Assembly: GCA_020161935.1 (NCBI GenBank)
Contig: JAIUNI010000019.1
Location: 1-64,000 of the forward strand
Direction: 5' to 3'
DNA length: 64,000 bases
From: Chloroflexota bacterium
GTDB lineage: Bacteria > Chloroflexota > Anaerolineae > Aggregatilineales > Phototrophicaceae
Part shown: positions 1-9,175 of the stretch, piece by piece
How positions within the stretch are numbered: the first letter of the stretch is position 1
Layout of the letters: the number at the start of each line of letters is the position of its first letter
Position numbers and translations under genes: made by a program
Notes under the pieces: generated by a model
The model's database searches: none
What the model was told of the DNA's origin: nothing
The model's input: only the letters and a program-made list of their open reading frames with translations

Positions 1-50
1 AAAAACTGCTTCATCTGCTCCGCTTTTGCGGTAAACTGGCTTGTGGACAT
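1..50 (-). CDS. N-terminus of an unidentified protein, cut by the window edge
   Basis: An ATG at 48-50 (minus strand) opens a frame running off the left edge with no stop. It encodes about 16 residues beginning MSTSQFTAKAEQMKQF. A strong ribosome binding site, AAGGAGA, lies 7 bases upstream, which is the main support for a real start. The visible part is too short to assign a family. It reads as a soluble amphipathic N-terminus with no signal peptide. Confidence 0.55.
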   Translation of the reverse strand, partial: MSTSQFTAKAEQMKQF

Positions 51-216
51 GGTATTCTCCTTGCGTGATTTCAATGAGAATACCTTGTCTTTTGTTTTTC
101 TCCGCCCTTAGCTTAATGCCTATGCACAACCGTGCGCCCTACGTCCATAATTCTACCCACTGCCAAATAACGAATTATAAAATGTTGAACTTGGAGACAT
201 TGATTTATAGACCAAT

Positions 217-850
217 GTCCCCCACAAACCGTTTTCTAACCATTCCCCAACCGATTTAACAATCGTTCTCCCTCAAAATGGTTGGTAAACTCACCTCCTA
301 AAAGCGACCAAATGTTCACCTTTTCGTCCTCAACTTGTGCTACTCTATAACTATCGCTTTGTGTCTTTGTGCCTTGGAGTCTTTGTGTTAAATCGCTCTC
401 TTCTTTCTCTGCATTTTCTTGGCGGTTCAAATGCGTTGTATTCTAGAACCCTTTGCGTCTTTGCTCTCTTGCGCCTTTGCGTTTGGTAATTCTTCTCTGC
501 GTTTTCTTGGCGTGCTTGGCGACTTGGCGGTTAAATTGAATTTCTCTCAGTTTTTCCTCTGCGTCTCTGCGGTTCATTCTGCATTTGCGTTTGTACATTC
601 GGCGGCTAGCTCCCCTGCATTCGCCGAATCGGTAACGGCGGCGGATACACGGGAACATGCCGCCGTTTTGTGTCATTTCAGCGCTTCGCTCCCTCACTTC
701 CGCCGTTACAAAATGTCACTTCAGCGGCTGTAGCCGAGCGTGCCGCCAGTCAATTCAGCGGATAAATTGCACATTTTGCATTTTACGAATCAAAAACGAC
801 CCCTTCCGAGGTCGCCTAACTTTAAACTTCTAACTTTAAACTTTCGACTT
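217..850 (-). repeat. Mosaic intergenic repeat, copy 1
   Basis: This stretch between the left-edge gene and prfA holds no credible gene. Read on the minus strand, it shares a colinear series of modules with 12871-13672. The order is a T/A-rich AAGTTTAAAGTT tract, a terminator hairpin, an AAATGC/ATTTTGCA-rich part, and a GC-rich part with GACATTTTGT and GTGAGGGAGC blocks. Then come tandem purine-rich octamers (CGCAGAGA, CGCCAAGT, GCAAAGAC types) and an end block around TTAAATCGGTTGGGG. It sits directly downstream of the prfA stop. Open frames inside it are compositional by-products. Confidence 0.8.
792..815 (-). terminator. Intrinsic terminator of prfA
   Basis: On the minus strand a CGACC...GGTCG stem is followed by TTTTT, about 40 bases past the prfA stop. 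The same hairpin with the same flanks occurs at 12909-12932 downstream of the LCP gene, so it may travel as part of the mosaic repeat. Confidence 0.75.
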
Positions 851-851
851 A

Positions 852-1925
852 CTACTCCTCGCTGCCACCCGAAAGTTTATCCGACATCTCGCGGGTCGCC
901 AGTTCGTCCACGAACAGGTCAATGTCACCGTCCATCACACCCGTCAGGTTGTAACTGCTCACATTCACGCGATGGTCGGTCACACGATTCTGGGGATAAT
1001 TGTAGGTGCGGATTTTCTCCGAACGGTCGCCCGTACCGACTTGGCTGCGCCGTTCACCCTCTTGTTCGGCCTTCTGCTTTTCCATCTCAAGGTCGTACAA
1101 ACGGGAAACCAAAATCTGTCGCGCCCGCAAACGGTTCTGGAGCTGGCTGCGTTCGTCCTGTACTTCTACCACCAACCCGCTTGGAATATGAACCAGTCGT
1201 ACCGCCGTCGAGTTCTTCTGAACGTGCTGACCACCCGCGCCGCTCGCCCGTGTAAACTCTTCATGAATATCATCAGACTTAAGTTCCACTTCGACTTCAT
1301 CCACTTCCGCCAGCACCGCTACCGTAACCGTACTGGTATGGATGCGTCCTTGCGCCTCCGTTTCCGGTACACGTTGAACACGGTGAACACCGCTCTCGTA
1401 CTTCAAACGGCTGTACGCGCCTTTACCCTTTACGTCAAAGGCGATGTACTTCAAGCCGCCCACACCGGTTTCACTCTGGTCAACCACATCAATTTTCCAG
1501 TTGTGGTTCTGGGCGTAATAACTGTACATGCGGAACAAATCCGCCACGAATAAGCCTGCCTCGTCACCACCAGCCCCCGAGCGGATTTCAAAGATCACGT
1601 TCTTGTCATCACGCGGGTCTTTGGGTAAAAGGAGTAAGGTCAGCTTTTCCTTAAGCGCATCTGTGCTAGTCGTCAGGTTGTTGATTTCTTCCTTCGCCAT
1701 CGCGCTCAACTCGGGGTCGGATTCTTCTTCGAGCATCTGCTTTGCGTCCGCCAGTTGTTGAAGTTGGCTTTTATAATCGCGGTAGTGAATGACGATTTCT
1801 TCAAGGCTGGAACGCTCTTTTGAATACTCAGCCACCTTCGTGTAATCCATCATCACATCAGGATCACCCATCAAGCGTTCAAGTTCGTCGTAGCGTTCTT
1901 CAATGCCTGCTAATTTCTCTAACAT
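852..1925 (-). CDS. prfA: Peptide chain release factor 1
   Basis: Class I release factor that recognises UAA/UAG in the ribosomal A site and triggers hydrolysis of peptidyl-tRNA. The protein has 357 residues, normal for RF1. The catalytic GGQ lies at residues 231-233. The codon-recognition tripeptide region reads PET (187-189) in the context RVPETEAQGRIHTS, which is typical of RF1 and not of RF2 (SPF). An acidic helical N-terminal domain precedes it. It is the last gene of a minus-strand run after the MerR-like regulator and dprA, separated from dprA by 134 bases. The methyltransferase gene prmC, often beside prfA, is absent here. Confidence 0.97.
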   Translation of the reverse strand: MLEKLAGIEERYDELERLMGDPDVMMDYTKVAEYSKERSSLEEIVIHYRDYKSQLQQLADAKQMLEEESDPELSAMAKEEINNLTTSTDALKEKLTLLLLPKDPRDDKNVIFEIRSGAGGDEAGLFVADLFRMYSYYAQNHNWKIDVVDQSETGVGGLKYIAFDVKGKGAYSRLKYESGVHRVQRVPETEAQGRIHTSTVTVAVLAEVDEVEVELKSDDIHEEFTRASGAGGQHVQKNSTAVRLVHIPSGLVVEVQDERSQLQNRLRARQILVSRLYDLEMEKQKAEQEGERRSQVGTGDRSEKIRTYNYPQNRVTDHRVNVSSYNLTGVMDGDIDLFVDELATREMSDKLSGGSEE

Positions 1926-2059
1926 AGGCCATCAGTCCTTACCGTGCCGGTGCTTTTTCGTTGCACAAATTCTGCGATATTGAGGTTAGTTGCTAAAATG
2001 GGTCGGAAATCCGTAATACTGCCTATTATACGGATGGAATCGTTCTGCGTGTAGGGGCG

Positions 2060-2905
2060 CTAAAAGGGCAGTTGTGCGAGGTTCATTGGAATCACCGTCG
2101 CCCCCGCCCCAATCAAGGCTTGGTTTCCACTGGCTTGGCTCTCCACCGTGTAGAGGGTTCGCCCTTGCAGGCTCGCGAAGCGTGCCGCGTGCATTGCCCC
2201 TCCGTCCACACTCGTTTCCACCACAATTAACCCCTCAGATAACCCGCTGATAATCCGGTTTCGCGCCACCAAGTTACTGGGGCTGGTGGTTGCATTCGGG
2301 CTAATCTCACTGAGTACCAATCCCTGTACCATAATTTCACGCGCTAGTCGTTCATGCGCGGGTGGATAAATGTTGACTATCCCGCTGCCGAGTACTGCTG
2401 CTGTTTGCCCATCCGGTACACCCAGCGCCCCAAAATGCGCTGCCGAGTCGATACCCAGCGCCATCCCGCTAATGATGCTGTACCCTTTTTCAACCAGTGC
2501 CGTGCTCAAGTTCTGGGCGAAGTTTCGCATCTCGTTGCTTGGGCTTCGCGTTCCCACAATCGCGATGCTGCGTTCAAACGTGAAGGAGACATTCCCGCGG
2601 ACGAACAAGGTCGGTGGTGCGTCATCCAGTGTTTTCAACCGTTCGGGATACTGGCTGTCTCGTATCGTCCAAATGTGGATGCCCGACTGCTGCCAACGCG
2701 CTAGCGCCTTCTCAACCTGTCGCAGATCAATTTCTTGGATGTTCTGGGCGATCTTCGGCCCGACACCGCTGACTTGTCGGAGCGCTTTCGTATCCGCCTG
2801 TAAGATGGCGCTAGTATCACCATCGAAGTGCTTGAGTAAGGCTTGTAGGGTCTTGTTACCAATACGTCCTGTCAGGCATAAGCCAATCCAAGCTGGGTCA
2901 ATCAT
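2060..2905 (-). CDS. dprA: DNA-processing protein DprA (short form)
   Basis: DprA binds incoming single-stranded DNA and loads RecA during natural transformation. At 281 residues it has a helix-hairpin-helix-like stretch near residues 45-51 (VSGVGP). The Rossmann-like DprA fold follows, with IVGTR (116-120), SGMALGIDSAAH (146-157) and the RNRIISGLSEG segment around 214-224. It is shorter than the common ~360-residue form because the C-terminal winged-helix domain is missing. Its start overlaps the stop of the upstream MerR-like gene by 4 bases, so the two are probably translationally coupled. Confidence 0.93.
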   Translation of the reverse strand: MIDPAWIGLCLTGRIGNKTLQALLKHFDGDTSAILQADTKALRQVSGVGPKIAQNIQEIDLRQVEKALARWQQSGIHIWTIRDSQYPERLKTLDDAPPTLFVRGNVSFTFERSIAIVGTRSPSNEMRNFAQNLSTALVEKGYSIISGMALGIDSAAHFGALGVPDGQTAAVLGSGIVNIYPPAHERLAREIMVQGLVLSEISPNATTSPSNLVARNRIISGLSEGLIVVETSVDGGAMHAARFASLQGRTLYTVESQASGNQALIGAGATVIPMNLAQLPF

Positions 2906-3519
2906 TCGGTTTCGTAGTATTCAATGATGGAGAGTAAAACGCTGTTGATATAGGTGTTGACCTGCCGCAGGAGGTGGCTCCAGTCTGAACTGGAATTACG
3001 GGGTGGGGTTAACTCTGACCAGTTGAGTACCGAGTTCACCACAAAATCACTGAAGTAAAAGAACCCCCGTACCGCGTCTGCTAGGCTTAAACCAGCCTTG
3101 CTGAGGATAATGGCGTAATGCTTGCCGCTGGTGATCGCCAGTTGAAGTTGGTCATCCGGTGCGCCCGACGCGAGGTACTTTCGCAAGTTCTCCATCGTGT
3201 GCATACCTTCTTGGCGCAGGTTGTTACGGGTTTCGTCGGAGAGCGTTTCGTACCAACCCATATTGGTCAGCGTCCCGCCACCGACCTGTATCCGCGTATG
3301 ACCGAGGGCATTTTGAATAATCAGTTGGACTTCCAGCGGTTCAACCTCACTGTGCGATTGCGCGTGGCGCAGCACATCCACTTTGCGGAAACGCCGGTGT
3401 CCGCCGGGGGTGCGCCGCGAGGGGAGGTCGCCGTTATCCGCCCAAATCCGCACGGTCGCCGGGTGTACACCAAGCAAATCGGCTGCGTGTCGTAAGCTAA
3501 TCCATTCCGAATCAGTCAT
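2902..3519 (-). CDS. MerR-like helix-turn-helix regulator with helical C-terminal domain
   Basis: Predicted DNA-binding regulator of 205 residues. Residues about 8-50 carry a MerR/excisionase-type winged helix (HAADLLGVHPATVRIWADNG, then RRTPGGHRRF). The C-terminal ~110 residues are helical and acidic, resembling the N-terminal helical domains of RsbR-type sensors, a family guess only. The ATG at 3517-3519 is chosen because the HTH begins just after it; the open frame upstream (to 3705) has no regulator-like content. It overlaps dprA by 4 bases, which suggests a link to competence or DNA uptake, or simple co-transcription. Confidence 0.8.
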   Translation of the reverse strand: MTDSEWISLRHAADLLGVHPATVRIWADNGDLPSRRTPGGHRRFRKVDVLRHAQSHSEVEPLEVQLIIQNALGHTRIQVGGGTLTNMGWYETLSDETRNNLRQEGMHTMENLRKYLASGAPDDQLQLAITSGKHYAIILSKAGLSLADAVRGFFYFSDFVVNSVLNWSELTPPRNSSSDWSHLLRQVNTYINSVLLSIIEYYETE

Positions 3520-3640
3520 GGCACTATCCACTGGTAATAATGACAACAACTTTAGTATATCATTTGTTCGCTTAACTTTCAGGTAGTGGTCATAGGGTAA
3601 GTGATAAATCATTGCTCTATCATAAACAGAATCCATCGTG

Positions 3641-3663
3641 TAGGGACGAGATACATCTCGTCC
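3641..3663 (+). repeat. Short palindrome of the GTAGGG class
   Basis: The sequence TAGGGACGAGAT-AC-ATCTCGTCC forms a nearly perfect 9-bp stem preceded by GTAG. Related palindromes occur at 19857-19876, 42473-42496 and 53889-53958. It lies upstream of the MerR-like gene, between it and the end of htrA. Confidence 0.6.
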
Positions 3664-3727
3664 GCGCCACCGTTTCACACATACCACTTCCTTTGTAACC
3701 ACCACTTTCAGTCAATTCTCATGGAAT

Positions 3728-3760
3728 CAAAATCCCGTCGGTTATCCAAACGGGATTTTG
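3728..3760 (-). terminator. Intrinsic terminator, regulator/htrA interval
   Basis: The palindrome CAAAATCCCG...CGGGATTTTG lies about 20 bases past the htrA stop. On the minus strand the stem ends in a TTTT run, so it probably ends htrA transcription. Confidence 0.7.
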
Positions 3761-3780
3761 AGAAACACTATAGATTGAGC

Positions 3781-4929
3781 TTAGTTAGCGGGGCGTGCTT
3801 CAAGCTGAACCGGAATATTAAGCTGCTGACCATCACGCAGTACCGTGAGGTTCACTGTTTGACCGGGCTGCGTGTTAATCGCAAGGTACGAAATCAAGCC
3901 GCTCATGTCGGTAATCTGGATGCCGTCAATCGCGGTGATGATGTCGGCTTGTGTCGGTACGTTCTCGCCGTTGATCTGGGTCGGGCTGGATGCACTCTTC
4001 AACCCGGCGTTCGCGGCTGGCCCACCTTGCTCCACACGGCTGACGACCACGCCGCGCGTGTTGTTGGGAATGTTTAATGCTTGGATAAGCGCCAGATCAA
4101 GGTTGGACGCGCCTTGAATACCCAGATAGCTGTAATTCATGTGCCCGTTTTCGATCAAGGTTTGGGAAACGCGCTTCACCAAATTGCTGGGGATCGCAAA
4201 GCCGACACCCGAATTGCTGCGGGTTTCGCTCAGGATCTGCGAGTTCACCCCGATGACCTCACCTTGCAGGTTCAGCAAGGGGCCGCCGCTGTTACCGGGG
4301 TTGATGGCCGCGTCGGTTTGAATAACCGAGCCAACCGAATATTGAGTTTGACCGGAAATCGTGCGGTCAAGGGCGCTGACGATGCCGGTGGTCAACGTCC
4401 AGCGTTGGCTGAACGGGCTGCCAATCGCCAGCGTGGTTTGTCCGATGAACAATTGGTCAGAGTCGCCCAAAGTGACTGGAATGAGTGCATTACCCGGCAA
4501 ATCAACCTTGATAACGGCTAGATCAGAATCCGGGTCTAAGCCAACCACGTTCGCTTTAACAATCGTGCCGTCGAAAAAGTTAACTTCAATCTGGTCAGCA
4601 TCCGCAACCACATGATCGTTAGTCACAATGTTACCGTTCGTATCAATGACGAAACCCGTTCCGCTCGCGCCGAACTCGGAACCGCCCGACGTGCCGCGTA
4701 CATTGATCGAAACCACTGATGGGCTGACCCGGTTGTAAATATCATATAAAGAACGCTCGCTGTCAGTAGCGGGGCTGGAAATTTGGGCAGGCGCGGCCTG
4801 TTCTCTAGGGGCCAAATAGACGGTGCTGGCGGATGTGCTCATCACGGTTGTGCCAAGAATGAACCCCATCATCACCAACAACAATGCGCCGACGATCATA
4901 ACCGCGCGCTTTGGACGATTGCTAGACAT
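3781..4929 (-). CDS. HtrA/DegP-like serine protease with PDZ domain
   Basis: Membrane-anchored trypsin-like protease for extracytoplasmic protein quality control. Of 382 residues, 9-30 form a signal anchor. The catalytic triad is visible as His106 (TNDHVV), Asp136 (DSDLAVI) and Ser214 (NPGNSGGP). One PDZ domain occupies about residues 265-375 (YLGIQG ... GPAANAGL ... DIITAIDG). One PDZ and an N-terminal anchor match the DegS/HtrA-like forms of Gram-positive and monoderm bacteria. The gene is monocistronic, with its own terminator at 3728-3760. Confidence 0.95.
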   Translation of the reverse strand: MSSNRPKRAVMIVGALLLVMMGFILGTTVMSTSASTVYLAPREQAAPAQISSPATDSERSLYDIYNRVSPSVVSINVRGTSGGSEFGASGTGFVIDTNGNIVTNDHVVADADQIEVNFFDGTIVKANVVGLDPDSDLAVIKVDLPGNALIPVTLGDSDQLFIGQTTLAIGSPFSQRWTLTTGIVSALDRTISGQTQYSVGSVIQTDAAINPGNSGGPLLNLQGEVIGVNSQILSETRSNSGVGFAIPSNLVKRVSQTLIENGHMNYSYLGIQGASNLDLALIQALNIPNNTRGVVVSRVEQGGPAANAGLKSASSPTQINGENVPTQADIITAIDGIQITDMSGLISYLAINTQPGQTVNLTVLRDGQQLNIPVQLEARPAN

Positions 4930-5068
4930 ACTGTACTCTCCGTGCGTAAAAGTTGAAATTTGAACGGTGGTGGCTTATTGACCTATACCAGAGTAGGAAT
5001 ATTGGATGAGAAATCGCTGAATTCAATGTTAGTCCTATATCAATGAACGGTAGCGATTTGAGGAAAGG

Positions 5069-5728
5069 TTATTGGGTCAATTGCTGGAGCGTGAGTCGGC
5101 GGGTTGTCACCAGCAGTTGGTCAATGCACTCCTGCAAGTTGTTTTGTAAGCCCAGTAAACTGCGCGGTAAATCAGCTTCGCTTTTGGCTGCTGCAATTGC
5201 GTCCGCCACGGCATTCGCGTAGCGCAGATACAACGTTTCGTCGCCACTTATGGTATCAATGCAAGCGGCGACACCCGCGCCCACGACATAAGCAAAACAG
5301 GAAGCATCCACCTGCTTCCATTCAATCGGCTGGCTGTGGTGATGCAATGTGGATGTAATGGCATCTACGAGGGCAGGGTCGAGGTATTCACGGAGTTTGA
5401 TGCGTGAATCGAGTAGGGCTGCGATGCTCACATATTCCGTGAGGGTCGGCAGGGCCTTGGCTGCTGTCACCTGCCCTAAAGCATAAGCGGTTTGTTCTGC
5501 CGAAAGCCAATCCGTCCATGCGCCGTGCTGCTGCGCCCAGCCGAGCAAGAAAATATCGCTTGGTTTCATCCGATCTTGATTAATAAACGGTTGGTAAGTC
5601 ATCATCGAGCCATGCGGGGAGGGCGATGTGATTTCAGAGAACCAGAGCCGAGTCTGGTAGAGGCCAGTCAGACGAAATTGCACGATAACACCATAAGCCA
5701 TACAACGATAATTTGATTGTAAGTTCAT
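5069..5728 (-). CDS. Hypothetical protein
   Basis: I do not recognise this family. From the ATG at 5726-5728 it encodes about 219 residues. A first part (about 1-60) is rich in aromatic and beta-forming residues. A helical C-terminal part follows with alternating Ala/Leu segments (YALGQVTAAKALPTL, YVVGAGVAACIDTI) and conserved-looking Cys and His residues, ending LTLQQLTQ. The start is uncertain: an earlier in-frame ATG exists at 5761 and a later one at 5701, and none has a clear ribosome binding site. No signal peptide is evident. It lies downstream of the TPR protein gene but beyond that gene's terminator, so it is probably transcribed separately. Confidence 0.65.
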   Translation of the reverse strand: MNLQSNYRCMAYGVIVQFRLTGLYQTRLWFSEITSPSPHGSMMTYQPFINQDRMKPSDIFLLGWAQQHGAWTDWLSAEQTAYALGQVTAAKALPTLTEYVSIAALLDSRIKLREYLDPALVDAITSTLHHHSQPIEWKQVDASCFAYVVGAGVAACIDTISGDETLYLRYANAVADAIAAAKSEADLPRSLLGLQNNLQECIDQLLVTTRRLTLQQLTQ

Positions 5729-5751
5729 TGGATGTGCTGGACGCTTAAGAT

Positions 5752-5786
5752 GCCAAAACAAAATAGGGAGTTCGCCTCCCTATTTC
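5752..5786 (-). terminator. Intrinsic terminator of the TPR/SH3 gene
   Basis: The hairpin AAATAGGGAG-TTCG-CCTCCCTATTT lies 25 bases past the stop at 5810. Read on the minus strand it ends in TTTTGTTTT, a good U-tract. Confidence 0.85.
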
Positions 5787-5809
5787 TAATTCTTAATGCT
5801 TTTCCGGTT

Positions 5810-8209
5810 TTAGCCGAGTGTCGGGCAGTTGTCGAACGGTGTTACCGTATCCGAACGAACCCAACCCTTAATTTCGCTGCTGCCTTCAATCACCACATAG
5901 ATGTAGTACCACACGCGCCCATCATCTACGCTGCGGTCTTGTCGCAGCACATCAGCCGAAGCGCGTACCGGCAGGTTACCGATCAAAATACCCCGTACGC
6001 TGGGTTGCGCTCGCACCCGCACGCCTTCCGAACTGTTGTTAAATACGCGGCACAATACCGGCGGTGTATTGGTAATCGTCGGCGTGAGTGTATCGGTCGG
6101 TGTGAGGCTGGGCGTAAACGTCGGTGTAATCGTCGGTGTATGAGTTGAGGTTGCCGTTTCCGTCGGTGTGAGGCTCGGTGTAACCGTGAACGATGGCGTG
6201 ATCGTCAGGGACGGCGTGTATGTCCATGTGGGCGTAGTGGTTTCGGTCGGCGTGTTACTCGGTGTCGAGGTCGCGCTGGGCAACGGTGTCTCACTCGGTA
6301 ACGCGGTATCGCTGGGTGTCGGAGTGATCGTCGGTGTCGATGTGGGCGGCGGGAACAGGACTGGCGACCAGAAACCACGGGTCGCGAAGGCTGTCAGGAA
6401 GCCGAAAATGATGATACCCGTGACGATGCCACCCAAACGCAGCGAACTACGACGGCGCATCCCCTTCAGCGCATTTTCAGCCCGAATAACTTCCGAACGC
6501 CGCCCCAAGACGCGGAATGGGTCTTCATGTAAGGCCGATACCCATGCCTCAGCATCACCGGCATTCCCTTCTTCAATCGCAAACTCGGCGCGTTCAATGT
6601 AACGGGCTAGCAGTTCGCTGACCACGTTACGATAACGTTCATCTTGAGCGTAGTCTCGCAAGCCGGCTAGCATCGACCGTGCTTGTGAGAGTTCGTTGTC
6701 AAAGTTCTGGGCAATCAATGCGGCAGCCCGTTCGATCACCTGTTTCGCACGCTGCATGTCGCTGGTGGCGGCGCGTGTTTCGAGCAGTAAGGAAGCCATC
6801 GCACTGTCGCTGGGATCGAGTTTCGTTCCCAATTCGAGCAGTTGCAGTGCCTCGTTGGTCACGGCGAGGCGCTCATCCAATCGGTTGCCGTTTTGGGCGC
6901 GGCTCAATGCCGTTTGAGCTTGGTCATTAAGCTGCGTTTTAATGCCGTTGAGCCTGTTGTTGGCGTTTTGCGTAAGCTGCGTCAGGCGCTGGCTGTCCGG
7001 CAGAAGTTGACGTACCCGCATTAGGATATTGAGTACGTTTTGAAGCTGCGCGACTTGCTCATGCAGGGGGCCACTGAGCATACTCAACTGCACCGACGCT
7101 TGGTCGGTTTCTTGCTGGAGGCGGCGCAAATTCTCGATACGTTCTTCCGCCTGTGGGTCATTCGGCACGACGCGCAGCGCCCCCTCATATTTACGAAGGG
7201 CTTCCGACCAGTTATCGGTTTTAATCAAGCGGTCGCCATCCATCAAGAGTTCGCGTGCCAGCGCCAAGTCTTGAATATCGAGCAGGGCTTGTTCAGCATC
7301 CTTCCAACTGAGGATGCCGCTGCGTTCAGCCAGATCACGGGCTTCGCGGTACAGCTTTTCGGCCTCGTCGTAATTCCCCGCACGAACAAGCGAGTTGGCA
7401 CGGTTATAGGCGACGCGGGCATCGAATGGAATACGGTGGTCTGGGACTACACCGCGGATGAGGTTGTCTTCCGCTTTTTGCCGGTATTCTAGCGCGGTCG
7501 GATTACCCGGTTGGTGCGTCAGAATACGGTTAGCATAGTCAACCGTTTGTTGATACTCGCCCGAATAATAAGCTTGGGTGAGTTCGGAAATCATCTCGTC
7601 GATGTCCGGTGTGCTGGAACTAAAACCCGCGCTCCGCCCCGGCATCCGTCGGTTGGATGGTGCCGGTTCTTGGTAAATTTCGGTTTCCGGCGCGGGATAG
7701 CCCGATGAAGTCGGGTACTGGCGTGTTGGCTCCGGTATAGTGACCGCTGGAATGGGCTGCGGAGGGGTAACGGGCTTGGCGCTCGGCGGCTTGATACCGT
7801 ACCGCGCATATAAATCATTAACGCGCTGGGTCGCTTGTTGGCTGCGTCCGGCGGCCTCTTGCAAAAGAGCAGTCACATCGGGGTCTTGCGGGTTCAGGCT
7901 GAGTGCTTCTGCCAGAATGTCGATGGCTTCGTCTACATCATCATCATCCCCCGCAATTTCAATGCGGATTCGGGCGCGGCGCAGCAGCCCACGAACGGTT
8001 GCTGCTGTGGGTGATGTCGGGCTGCTCAGGCGGGCGAGTTCGCCAAAGAGGGCTTGTGCAGCCGCTTCGTGCGGTGTGTTTTTAGCATCCGTCAACAGGG
8101 TGCGGGCAGTGCGTTCAAGCTGGTTTATATCGGCAGCATCACCCGCTTGAGCGGCCTTCTGGATTTGCTGCCGGAGGTCATCTAAACGTTCTTGTAAGTT
8201 ACTTGACAT
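5810..8209 (-). CDS. TPR-repeat membrane protein with Thr/Pro stalk and C-terminal SH3-like domain
   Basis: A 799-residue protein with a large helical N-terminal cytoplasmic part (about 1-585) containing TPR-like repeats. Examples are segments around YYSGEYQQTVDYANRILTHQ and NYDEAEKLYREARDLAERSG. One transmembrane helix lies near 592-612 (GGIVTGIIIFGFLTAFATRG). A stalk of about 100 residues made almost only of Thr, Pro, Ser and hydrophobics follows (620-719). The last 80 residues form an SH3b-like domain (VRVRAQPS ... GWVRSDTV). This suggests a cytoplasmic scaffold linked to an outside wall-binding module. The stalk plus SH3 arrangement recurs in the genes at 52727 and 53963. The function is unknown. 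Confidence 0.85.
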   Translation of the reverse strand: MSSNLQERLDDLRQQIQKAAQAGDAADINQLERTARTLLTDAKNTPHEAAAQALFGELARLSSPTSPTAATVRGLLRRARIRIEIAGDDDDVDEAIDILAEALSLNPQDPDVTALLQEAAGRSQQATQRVNDLYARYGIKPPSAKPVTPPQPIPAVTIPEPTRQYPTSSGYPAPETEIYQEPAPSNRRMPGRSAGFSSSTPDIDEMISELTQAYYSGEYQQTVDYANRILTHQPGNPTALEYRQKAEDNLIRGVVPDHRIPFDARVAYNRANSLVRAGNYDEAEKLYREARDLAERSGILSWKDAEQALLDIQDLALARELLMDGDRLIKTDNWSEALRKYEGALRVVPNDPQAEERIENLRRLQQETDQASVQLSMLSGPLHEQVAQLQNVLNILMRVRQLLPDSQRLTQLTQNANNRLNGIKTQLNDQAQTALSRAQNGNRLDERLAVTNEALQLLELGTKLDPSDSAMASLLLETRAATSDMQRAKQVIERAAALIAQNFDNELSQARSMLAGLRDYAQDERYRNVVSELLARYIERAEFAIEEGNAGDAEAWVSALHEDPFRVLGRRSEVIRAENALKGMRRRSSLRLGGIVTGIIIFGFLTAFATRGFWSPVLFPPPTSTPTITPTPSDTALPSETPLPSATSTPSNTPTETTTPTWTYTPSLTITPSFTVTPSLTPTETATSTHTPTITPTFTPSLTPTDTLTPTITNTPPVLCRVFNNSSEGVRVRAQPSVRGILIGNLPVRASADVLRQDRSVDDGRVWYYIYVVIEGSSEIKGWVRSDTVTPFDNCPTLG

Positions 8210-8314
8210 GCGATCTTCTTCCTATTCATGACAACTGAAAGTTACCCTATTTAGGGTATAGGAGCAAGGATGTGATTCGTGTGCCGCATTGTGATAAAAT
8301 AAGGTTAGGGAGAA

Positions 8315-8656
8315 ATGGGAGCATATATGGCCTTTCCTATTCGTATCGTTCCACGCTATCGACTGATCCTACGGTATGATATTCGTGCCGATGTTATGGA
8401 TTCCTACTACGAATTTGTCATGAATGAATTTGTTCCTTCACTCCAGAGTATGGGAATATATATGGCAGGGGTTTGGCAAACGGCTTACGGCTCGTATCCG
8501 AACCGTCAACTTGAGTTTTTAGGTGATAGCCGTGAGATTTTCCGGGAAGTGTTTCAAAGCGAGCGTTGGGAAATCTTAGAGGCGAAGTTGCAAACCTTTA
8601 CCTATAACTATGATCGCAAACTCGTGCGCTATCAGCAAGATCGGTTTCAGTTTTAA
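8315..8656 (+). CDS. Small conserved protein, dimeric alpha/beta-barrel-like
   Basis: A 113-residue protein. Segments such as YRLILRYDIRADVMDSYYEFVMNEF have the look of a NIPSNAP/antibiotic-monooxygenase-type ferredoxin-like fold: a strand, then a helix opening with a run of aromatic residues, then a second strand around GVWQTAYGS. This is fold-level resemblance only. The first ATG (8315) has GGGAGA close upstream; an alternative ATG lies at 8327 with GGGAG 8 bases upstream. It begins a plus-strand run with the receiver gene, 53 bases apart, and diverges from the TPR gene. Confidence 0.7.
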   Translation: MGAYMAFPIRIVPRYRLILRYDIRADVMDSYYEFVMNEFVPSLQSMGIYMAGVWQTAYGSYPNRQLEFLGDSREIFREVFQSERWEILEAKLQTFTYNYDRKLVRYQQDRFQF

Positions 8657-8709
8657 TCATTGTCGCTTCATCATTTTAACATTTGTTTATTAGTCATAGG
8701 GCATATTCG

Positions 8710-9072
8710 ATGGATCATCTGGCTCTCATTGTTGATGATGACCCGCATACCTTAATGTTGTGGAATGCGGTGTTGAAGCCGTCTGGAATCAGAATCATTC
8801 AGGCTGGTGACGGTGCGGAAGCGTTGGCTCTGCTCGAACGAGAAACCCCAACGGTTCTCCTGCTTGATATTCTCATGCCGTATGTCAGTGGTAAAGATGT
8901 TTTGGATTTTGTAGCCCAAACCCCACGTTTGAACGATATGTACGTGGTCGTTATTAGCGCCCACCGTCAGGCTGATACCGATCAACTATCTCGCGCCAAC
9001 GCTGTGCTACTCAAACCCATCCGCCCGGTCGAAATTCGTGATTTACTTCAACAAGCACTCTCGCTGAAATGA
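8710..9072 (+). CDS. Stand-alone CheY-like response regulator receiver
   Basis: A 120-residue receiver domain with no output domain. Acidic residues (VDDDP, Asp9-Asp11), the phospho-acceptor Asp53 (LLLDILMP) and Lys102 (LLKPIRP) are all present, so it should be phosphorylated. The ATG at 8710 is chosen because MDHLALIVDDD starts the fold directly; the frame extends upstream without homologous content. No kinase is adjacent. Output is probably by protein-protein contact, perhaps with a distant histidine kinase such as the one at 23646. Confidence 0.9.
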   Translation: MDHLALIVDDDPHTLMLWNAVLKPSGIRIIQAGDGAEALALLERETPTVLLLDILMPYVSGKDVLDFVAQTPRLNDMYVVVISAHRQADTDQLSRANAVLLKPIRPVEIRDLLQQALSLK

Positions 9073-9175
9073 GTATTGAGCTAAAAGGTTGATTGTTCAC
9101 GTCGAAGAGTTGCCCCCTGATTCAAAAGTTGTAGAATCAGATAATGGATCGTAATTATGCATTGCGAGAGTGGTA

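Noticed and set aside
443..697. An 84-codon basic open frame inside mosaic repeat 1, and similar frames in copies 2 and 3
   Set aside because: The sequence follows the purine octamer repeats, the composition is not protein-like, and the frames are not conserved between the copies.
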